Assembly: GCF_011745365.1 (NCBI RefSeq) | Contig: NW_024468912.1 | Span: 4,650,001 to 4,714,000 of the forward strand | Direction: 5' to 3' | Length of the DNA: 64,000 bases | Source: Cryphonectria parasitica EP155 | Lineage: Eukaryota; Ascomycota; Sordariomycetes; Diaporthales; Cryphonectriaceae | In this document: positions 56,454 through 64,000 of the stretch, piece by piece | Position numbering within the stretch: the first letter of the stretch is position 1 | How the letters are laid out: the number at the start of each line of letters is the position of its first letter | Program-made: the position numbers and the translations under genes | Notes under the pieces: generated by a model | Databases searched by the model: none | What the model was told of the DNA's origin: nothing | The model's input: only the letters and a program-made list of their open reading frames with translations

Positions 56454-58545
56454 TCATCGCACCTGTCGCCTTTCTGGTGGCCGTGCAGCCTCGATCGCAG
56501 CCGTCTCCCTGGCCCTGTGAGGAATTCCAGCTGCATCCCGCGCCTGTCGCATATCCGCAAAGGTCAACCTGATATCCCGTGCGTACGGGCCAAAACTTTC
56601 GATAAGCTGCCGCAGAGCCTCCTTCAGCGTCTCCAAGACCGCATCTACCACCGGGCTCTCCCTAGAAGCGTCAAGCTCTGTCCAGTGCGCGGGGAAATCG
56701 TCCCTGAACTTCTCTAGCTTCACCGTCAGCGCTGTGAAGCTCCGGATGATGGTCGAAACATCGCGCTGCACATTTCCATAGTTGTCCTCCGCCAGGCTGT
56801 GCAGCGCCAGCTTGGTCACTGCAGATATGGCATTGATAAAGAGGCTTGGCTCCGCGTACGGCGCACCCAGCACAGCGACAGTGAGTCTCTGGTCAAGCGT
56901 ATTCCTAAAAGGCTTGCCGAATGGCGACTTCAGAAACTGTCTTGTCCATTTCTGTATCGGGCTGTGCAGATCGTCCGAGCTGGTCGCCTGCCTTGCCACC
57001 TCCTGTACCACTCCCTTGGCCTGGAAGTACCCCTTCTGCACAATAGGACTTAGCCGTGGCTCTTGGCCAGGCGACCGTACCGCGACTTTTCCGATGATGT
57101 TTTCGATTTTGCTCTTCTTGGTCGGCGTAGACAGGAGGATAGGGTCATTGCTGACCTGCAAAGACCGTTCTGTCGCAGCATTGGGGCCATTTGCAGCTGG
57201 CACAAGTTCCTTTGAAGGGGGTGTCGGCGCCTTGCCACAGTCATCAATTCTGGCCTCCATCTCCTTGACGATGTTGTGGCACAGCGCATAGACCTGGGAC
57301 CACGCTGGTCCATCCTTCCTGTCGATGTCTTGGTAGATAGCCTTTCGTCGAGGCCCAAAATCCCTAGCGATCAGGGCGAGCTCCCACATAGCAAAAGACT
57401 ACTAAGGTCAGCATAACGAGCTTTGGACAATCGGGTGCGTGGTCATGGTACCAACCTTGATATGCAGCTTCTTGCTCTTCAGGCCGTTCAATAAACTTCC
57501 GTTGGGATCTTTAGACTCGGAAGTCAAGGGATTCCCTAGCTTCAATGGCGGCCGGACCAGGAACATCGAGAACATCTTGATGCCGGCGAGCCACATGAAC
57601 AGCAGCATGAAGCCAGTGGAGAAGCAGCGCAACCACATCCAAGCGTTTACACTAGCCAGGGTGGCAGGGACCATGTTGGTCTTGGGCAAAGTGTAAAACG
57701 TCCGGAAGAACGCGAGGGCAGTGCGCCATGCCAAAGCGCGGAGCGTCATGCCTGACATGAAGTCTGGAAGCTTAGCCGCGTGGTATAGAATACCGCTAAA
57801 GACAAGGGCCGCTACCGATTGCATGGCGGCCAGACTCGCAAGAGCAGGCACGTCGTTGCTGAGACGTGTCTGCCAGGCGACCTTGTCATTTGTTGCTGCT
57901 GGCTGTTCCTCCTTGAGCTTGACGGGTCGCAGGAGAAGCCTGTCATCGTCGCGATAGATGTGCAGTATGCCCTGTAGCAGGCCAAACAGCAGGCAGTGGA
58001 CGGTGTAAAAGATGGGCTTCTCGTTCAGCCGTGCCCTGTCACCCGACTGGATCACGACCCAACTGAGGTCGTTTGCCGTCGAAGTCCACAAGTAAACCTG
58101 GCTAAACAGCAGAGACGACACCGTGTACGACACGATGGCCTCCAGTGTCTGCGAGGTGGCAGCATATTTCAAGAACGTCTGATAGCCGGAATTCGAGGTT
58201 CGTATGCCCACATGGTATTGGGCGATTCTCAGGATGACCACGGTAAGGCCGCAGAGGAAGATGAAGAATGCTCGTATGCCGGTCGGGCCAATTGGGAAAA
58301 TTAACCAAAAGACTGATGTGAGAGATATTAGCATCGAGGAGGATTGAAAGTGGCGGTGGAACAGGACGGGAATGTGACTTACAAGACCACCAGCTGGAGA
58401 AGATCGCCCTAGGAGACCTGCAGACGGCGAAAAGAAGGGACTCGACATATGCGATGACCAGAAGGATGGTGGTAGTAGAAGAGAAGCGTCGCTGCAGTGA
58501 TGCCTGCAAAAAGTCCTTATACGGAGCCCGCCTGACAGGAGCCAT
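56454..58545 (-). CDS. NDC1: Nucleoporin / spindle-pole-body membrane protein NDC1
   Basis: Exons 58545-58383, 58312-57456 and 57398-56454; introns 70 and 57 nt; 654 aa. The N-terminus MAPVRRAPYKDFLQASLQRR is typical of fungal Ndc1. Six hydrophobic segments occupy the first half, including FWLIFPIGPTGIRAFFIFLC and RCFSTGFMLLFMWLAGIKMF. The conserved SWVVIQSGDRARLNEKPIFY and LKSKKLHIKSFAMWELALIA join lies at the second splice. The C-terminal half is a soluble helical domain (LTVAVLGAPYAEPSLFINAI, TALTVKLEKFRDDFPAHWTE). NDC1 anchors nuclear pore complexes and, in yeasts, the spindle pole body in the nuclear envelope. It is head-to-head with a syntaxin gene, 543 bp apart. Confidence 0.92.
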
Positions 58546-59088
58546 CTTGACCAGCGCGCATGGTCGGGTGAAGAAGACGCCCTAGAGTTTGGTGGAGGGA
58601 ACAAGAAAAGGGTGGTAGAGGAAGAGGTGAGGTCAAAGATGCAAGTCGAAAGGCTGTAAACAAGAGCTTGAAAAAGAAGTGGAACCTTCTGCTGGTCGCC
58701 TCGTCGCGGCACGCTGCAGGCAGAGGTCAAAGACACGCGCTTCCTGACAGTGAAAGACATCGGGGCCGGGGCCCCTGTACAAGCCACCTCCAACAGGGCC
58801 ACTAACTACTGCTACTGCAACGGTACTATGTACAATACAGGCACCCACTACACTAGATATAGTGAATTACGTAACCCTGCCAAGCCATGCCAGGCACCTG
58901 GTTTGAGGGCCTGGAATACGCAGACTTGAGACGTCACCAGATAACCCTCACCCGCCGCCATATCATCCTTTGCATTTCCATGAATCTTCAGCGCCTGTTG
59001 TTCCCTCCTTCGTACACTGCTCAAGACCATTGGCTACATCTACCACACCAGAGTGCAATTACTTGACTGCTGATCAGCCAACGCAGCG
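58546..59088. promoter_or_regulatory. Divergent intergenic region, NDC1 / syntaxin
   Basis: 543 bp between start codons. No specific element recognised. Confidence 0.5.
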
Positions 59089-59988
59089 ATGTCTTTCGAT
59101 CAGCTTTCCTCGCTCGAGTCGCAGTCGCGACACAATAACCCGGGGTACACGGACGACCCGGAGTTTGACCGGCTGTCGCAGGACCTGATGAACAAGCTCT
59201 TCACCTTGACCGGCAATATCTCCCGCCTTAGGACAGAAATTGGACACCTGGGCACCCGGAGGGATACTGCACGGGTGAGGGAGCGCGTGCACGATCTTAT
59301 TGAGGAGTCGAGTGAGACCTTCAAGGACGTGGGCGAGGGCGTCAAGAAGATCCAGACGTGGGAAGAGGTTACGGTATGATTTTGCTTTGCATTTCATCTG
59401 TCTGTGTGTGTGTCCATGTTGTTGTGTGCATGTTCTAATATCTTCTCTCCTCCGCAGCCGACGCAAAAATACAAACAGCAGAAGCTCTTTCGCGAGTTCA
59501 AAGCATCTCTCGCCGAGTTCCAGTCCCTACAGCGCCAGGCCCTCGAGAAACAACGGGCCTCTGTCTCCGCCGCGCGGGCCGCTGCCGCGGATGAAGAGGA
59601 GGGCACAAGCCTCGGCTCCGTGCCCCAGAGCCAGCAGCAGCTGCAGGCGCAGCTGCAGGAGGAGCTCCGGTTGGCCCCGCAGGACGAGGTCGACTTCCAG
59701 GACGCCCTCATTGCAGAGCGCGAGGAGGAAATCCGGAGTATTGAGCAGGGCGTGGGCGACCTCAACGTGCTGTTTCAGCAGGTAGCACAGATCGTCACGG
59801 AACAGGGCGATCAGCTGACCGGAATTGCGGATAACGTGGAAAACACGCGTGAGGATACGAGGGCTGCGGATCGAGAACTGAGGCAGGCGGCGAGGTATCA
59901 GAGGAATGCAAGGAGCAAGGCATGTTGCTTGCTGTTGGTGCTGGCCGTCATTTTGACCATTGTGTTGCTGGCTATTTTCCTGGGCTGA
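59089..59988 (+). CDS. Pep12/Vam3-type syntaxin (Qa-SNARE)
   Basis: Exons 59089-59373 and 59458-59988 with an 84-nt intron (gtatga...ccgcag); 271 aa. The N-terminal regulatory helices contain the syntaxin pattern DRLSQDLMNKLFTLTGNISR and RERVHDLIEESSETFKDVGE. A Gln/Ala-rich linker follows. The SNARE motif is REEEIRSIEQGVGDLNVLFQ, QVAQIVTEQGDQLTGIADNV and ENTREDTRAADRELRQAARY, with Gln of the zero layer in GVGDLNVLFQQV. A C-terminal membrane anchor (CCLLLVLAVILTIVLLAIFL) ends two residues before the stop. Qa-SNAREs of this type drive fusion at late endosome/vacuole; Pep12 fits best, but Vam3 cannot be excluded. Confidence 0.92.
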
Positions 59989-60284
59989 TCTTGTGGTAGA
60001 CTCTTGTCAGATGGGGTTGGAAGATCCTAACACACCACTCATATTGCGATTCCATTTCATTTGGCTACAGTCGCTCAGAAGACGTCGCAGTTAGGGGGAT
60101 GGATACGGTGTGGGGAGGGCATGTCTTGGTTCAATAGACTTTTGCAGGCGCCGGGAGTTTGTGTACCAGTCTGGCACCATTGTGTCAATAGCACGAAGAA
60201 TCAACACTATTTTGTTGGTCCGCGTTGGCATGTCTATTTTTCTATTTCATTTTTCTTATTCTTTTTGGATTTGTCGTTTCCTGG

Positions 60285-61460
60285 TCATGCTCTTGATGTA
60301 GGCGGTTTGGGTTTGAGCAATGGCATTTCCATACCCCGACATGGCTTGATAGTATGTTTCGGTATGGGCAACAACACTTTGATGCCCTTGCTGACAGCTA
60401 GGCTGAAGCTGGCGGAAGACAACCAATACAGATGCAATGCAGCAGGCATATCCATCGTGATCGGCCCAATAGCAAGAGCCATGATCAGCATCGTTCTCTG
60501 AAAGGCACGACGCCCGCGCGTCTGTCCTAACAAAGATGCGTTTTTGTCCCCGGCGACGGGGCTGAGGCCAAATAGTTCCCTCCTTGCCGCTGTGGTCTCG
60601 GGAATCATATGCAAGACCAACACAGCAGAGACGGCGATGGGGAGGACGTGATATGGATCCGAAACCAGGAGGTCAGGGAACCAGAGGCAGCCGCCTGTTG
60701 CGAACGATGGCTCCATGGAGATGGAGGCGAGAGCGTCAGGGCTGACGGAGACTGTAGCTTGGCTCAGATCGGTCGCTGAAGACGACAAGTCGACCGAGGA
60801 TGCAGGTATAGGTACAGGTTGTGTCGCCTCCGTGACTTCTTGGGTGGTGATATCGCGATTCGAAGACCTGAACATCAGATTCCCCAGCAAGCCTCTAGGC
60901 CCACCACACATCCTCCGAATGACCTCGAGATTGCTCAAAAAGATCGGCAAGCTCAGCAGCCCACCCAATATCGAGTTTCTCTGATTGATGGCAAAGACGC
61001 CGAAAAGATCCTTAGTCTGCTTCTTCATGAGCTGACGCACTCTGTCCCTTAGATTCGGCACCGCCTTCTTGCGCAGACCGAGCCCGATCAGGGCCGTCTG
61101 TGCCTGGATCAGCGGCAGCAGGTTTGCCCTCCTCCGTGCCATGTGGTGCGTGTAGAGCGTCAGAGGCGTCCGGATGGCAGCGCTCACGACAAGCGCTACG
61201 AGTGGGATCGAGATGAACCATGGTGTGCCGGTCAGCTCGTGAATGTTGGTGACGAGGTACTCTGAACCCCTGAGGAGACCACCTGCTATGTCTGCACCAC
61301 CAAAATGCCTCCTCTGCCCGGTTCTCTGAAGCCGTGTTGTTGGATGCAAAGTGGAATGAGGCTCATGATAATGAAGGCATTTTCCACTACTGTTTTGCCA
61401 GACCTGGGGCCGTATTCTTAAGGCTGATAGCCTGATCTTGTGGCCCACATGCCCTGACAT
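60285..61460 (-). CDS. COX18: COX18-like member of the Oxa1/YidC insertase family, mitochondrial
   Basis: Single exon, 391 aa; the ATG at 61460 begins a basic, acid-poor presequence (KIRLSALRIRPQVWQNSSGK) suited to mitochondrial import. The Oxa1-type core has LTGTPWFISIPLVALVVSAA and IRTPLTLYTHHMARRRANLL (first membrane segment and its loop), FAINQRNSILGGLLSLPIFL, and MALAIGPITMDMPAALHLYW near the end, the conserved last helices. The spacing and length are those of Cox18, which moves the C-terminal tail of Cox2 across the inner membrane, rather than of Oxa1, which has a longer C-terminal ribosome-binding tail. It is convergent with the syntaxin gene (296 bp between) and head-to-head with ALG11. 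Confidence 0.85.
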   Translation of the reverse strand: MSGHVGHKIRLSALRIRPQVWQNSSGKCLHYHEPHSTLHPTTRLQRTGQRRHFGGADIAGGLLRGSEYLVTNIHELTGTPWFISIPLVALVVSAAIRTPLTLYTHHMARRRANLLPLIQAQTALIGLGLRKKAVPNLRDRVRQLMKKQTKDLFGVFAINQRNSILGGLLSLPIFLSNLEVIRRMCGGPRGLLGNLMFRSSNRDITTQEVTEATQPVPIPASSVDLSSSATDLSQATVSVSPDALASISMEPSFATGGCLWFPDLLVSDPYHVLPIAVSAVLVLHMIPETTAARRELFGLSPVAGDKNASLLGQTRGRRAFQRTMLIMALAIGPITMDMPAALHLYWLSSASFSLAVSKGIKVLLPIPKHTIKPCRGMEMPLLKPKPPTSRA

Positions 61461-62119
61461 TATTGAGATTCAGGACATGCTCACCCCCAGGGGTGAAGAG
61501 TTGTGTGTGGCTTTGTTCTTGTCTGGTAAAAGAAAGAGAGGGTTTGATGCTTGTGGTTGCGTACTTGAGAATTGACATGGACCAGCTGATACTACTCACA
61601 TGCCTGTCAGTGAGTGAGGGACCTCTCAAGCAGAGATCTAACCCGCCTAGCTGAAACATTCCACAGGCTGTTGGAACAGGGCTGGTGCAACTGTGGGGGG
61701 AACACGAGGAGAGTTCACCACTGTACTAGTAGAGGGGCGGGTGCACTAGTGGGGCTAGGGCCCGTGCACTAGAGTGTTTAAGCCACCACGCGTCCCAGTA
61801 TCGCCTGTCACCTGCTTTATCAGGGAGCTATTGCGTCGTGTTCAGTACTGTGAGTGCTCGACGGTTGGGGAAACCTGCACGTGCTCTTCTGCCTGGCCAC
61901 AACGGACAAGTTGTGATCTGTTGGATTGTGAACATCCTGCTGATGGAGTAGTCTTGAAGCTTGACAACATCTTTCTAGTCTTTCGTTTGTCTCTCTTTTC
62001 AACATTCTTCTTGTTGTCCTTCTCGACTGGACTCTTGACTATCGACAACCCAATTTACACCAAAGCCCTATCCTCACCCAGCAGCAATTCGATACTGTCG
62101 ATACATAGTTTACGATATA
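61461..62119. promoter_or_regulatory. Divergent intergenic region, COX18 / ALG11
   Basis: 659 bp between start codons. It includes three short repeats of the type GTGCACTAGTGGGG / GTGCACTAGAGTG near 61720-61775. No other element recognised. Confidence 0.5.
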
Positions 62120-64000
62120 ATGGATGACCAGGGCTCTTGCCAGGCGCCGTCCGGCAAGGAGTATATATCTTTCGGCCTCAGTCCCAAGGTCATTACCTTC
62201 GTCGTCGCTCCCCTCATCGCCATCATACCCGCCTTTGTCCTGTTCGGCATTCCCGCTCTCTGGCAGACCCTCGGTTCCCTTTTTGGCACATACGTACGAA
62301 GAAAGACTGAAGGTCGACGAGCTCGCATACTGGAGGTAATTGAGGGAGACGAGAAGCAATATTGGGAGAAACAGGAGGACAAGACTTCGGATACTACATC
62401 AAGTAAAGGTGAGGAGGATGGCAGCTGGGAGAAGATCCAGGTCGAGTCCACTGCGAGTGCCCCTGATGGTAACAAGCTTGCAGAAGACTGGTCTGGTATC
62501 GTGGGATTCTTCCACCCCTTCTGGTACGTACTCATGAAATGACGGGATGCGTATGGTTGGCTAATGATCTGCAGCAATGCCGGAGGCGGCGGCGAGAGAG
62601 TGCTCTGGGCTGCGATTCGCGCCATTCAGTTGAAGTGGCCCAAGGCCAGGATCGTTGTATACACCGGGGATCACGAGGTTAACAAGGACCAAATCCTCAC
62701 TAGAGTCAAGGTGAGCAATGTCTCGACTCGACGAACTCAAGGGGGCATCTCTTTTTGCTTACACTGTTACTTCTCAGAGCCGCTTCAACATCCACTTGCA
62801 GCCACACACGATCCAATTTCTCTATCTCTCCACCCGTCACTGGGTCCTGGCGTCCACATGGCCGAGATTTACCCTTCTCTTCCAGTCCCTGGGCTCCATC
62901 GTTCTCGCCTGGGATGCCTTCTCTCTCGTTGTCCCCGACATATTTGTTGACACCATGGGATACGCTTTTGCACTGGGCTTTTGCAAGTGGCTGTTTCCAA
63001 CCATACCGACCGGCGCCTACGTCCACTACCCAACAATTTCAACCGACATGCTTGACTCCCTTGATCCGAACTCCCCACTTGGCTCACAAGGTGTCAATGC
63101 TGGTCAAGGGGTGGGCTTCAAGGGCAAAGTGAAGCGGTACTATTGGAAGGGTTTCGCGTGGCTGTACTCCAAAATGGGCACAACCATCGACGTGGTTATG
63201 ACCAACTCGACCTGGACGCAGGCACATGTCACCTCGCTCTGGGGCCCTGCTCGCCGCGAGGCGGAGAAGACCGATCCCATCGCCGTTGTTTACCCACCCT
63301 GTGCAGTCGAGGAGCTCGAGGACGCCGTGGAGGTGTCTGCCGCTAGCGAGGCACAGCGCGGCAAGATCCTGCTCTACATCGCGCAGTTCCGTCCGGAGAA
63401 GAACCACCAGTTGATCGTACAGGCCTTCGCAAACTTTGTTAAGAGCAAGAGCGAGGCCTCCAAGGAGGCAAAGCTCGTCTTGGTGGGCAGCGTTCGTGAC
63501 GACCACGACTCGAAGCGCGTCTATAAACTGCGCCTCTTCGTCCGTGAACTACACATCGAGGACCAGGTTGAGTTCCGCCTGGACGCGCCCTGGCCTAACA
63601 TCCTCGAATGGCTGCAAAAGGCGAGCGTTGGCGTCAATGGCATGTGGAACGAGCACTTCGGCATTGGGGTGGTTGAGTATCAGGCCAGTGGCCTGATCGC
63701 GGTCGTGCACAACTCGGGTGGTCCCAAGTTGGACATAGTCACAGAGGTCGATGGACAACCAACTGGTAAGTTTTCGCGCCCGAACAGGCCAGCAAGCACG
63801 GCGAATATTGAGATACTAAAAACTTTTGCACATCAGGCTTCCACGCTTCCACTGCTGAAGAGTTCGCCGAGGGCTTCGAGAAGGCTCTGTCTCTTCCCGA
63901 CCCGCTAGCTGTTCGTCTGCGCGCCCGCCAGTCTGCGAAACGTTTTGGCGAGGTCGAGTTCGACCGCAAGTGGATCGAGCAGATGGACAAGCTGGTGGCG
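62120..64000 (+). CDS. ALG11: ALG11, GDP-mannose:dolichol-linked oligosaccharide alpha-1,2-mannosyltransferase, 3' end outside window
   Basis: Exons 62120-62523, 62575-62710, 62778-63765 and 63837 to the window edge; introns 51, 67 and 71 nt; 564 codons visible. An N-terminal membrane helix ([20 protein letters not shown]) is followed by a charged fungal insert, then the donor-site loop [83 protein letters not shown] and the retaining GT4 motif EHFGIGVVE (E-x7-E). ALG11 adds the fourth and fifth mannoses to the lipid-linked oligosaccharide on the cytosolic ER face for N-glycosylation. The last exon reads [20 protein letters not shown] and runs off the end; only a short C-terminal piece should be missing. 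Confidence 0.95.

Overview
This window is nuclear DNA of a filamentous ascomycete (Pezizomycotina), most likely a Sordariomycete. The signs are genes broken by short GT-AG introns (about 47-200 nt, often 55-75), two HET-domain proteins, fungus-specific families (DLT1, a YAG7-like protein, a Helo-like/ankyrin protein) and P450, GMC and MFS genes. No bacterial operon, virus, CRISPR array or intact transposon was seen. Exon joins were derived by hand from reading frame, splice consensus and family motifs; none has transcript support.

Layout. 0.6-0.8 kb: a tRNA-Lys(CTT) gene on the minus strand whose T-arm is interrupted by a 58-nt segment that looks like an mRNA-type intron. 1-10.3 kb: secreted GH3 glycosidase, a small hydrophilic protein, an EthA/Baeyer-Villiger-type monooxygenase and a DHA1-type MFS exporter with a 12-nt exon. 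11.2-15.3 kb: prefoldin subunit 4, CENP-W and a YAG7-like RGG protein. 15.3-32 kb is accessory: an ankyrin pseudogene, a soluble-type P450 head-to-head with a cytochrome b5/b5-reductase fusion, and two HET-domain genes flanking a GMC oxidoreductase.

33-64 kb is mainly housekeeping: UreG, TSR1 and UTP7 (both small-subunit ribosome biogenesis, divergent), PTH2, nicotinamide riboside kinase, a dienelactone-hydrolase-family enzyme that seems to need a 2-nt exon, a Helo-like/ankyrin protein, a ten-exon MFS sugar/polyol transporter, an unknown small protein, DLT1, NDC1, a Pep12-like syntaxin, COX18 and the 5' part of ALG11, which runs off the end.

Head-to-head pairs are frequent: PFD4/CENP-W, P450/b5 reductase, HET/GMC, TSR1/UTP7, PTH2/NRK1, NDC1/PEP12 and COX18/ALG11. 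The most unusual signals are the intron-like insertion in the tRNA T-arm, the 2-nt exon, and the P450 plus redox-partner pair.
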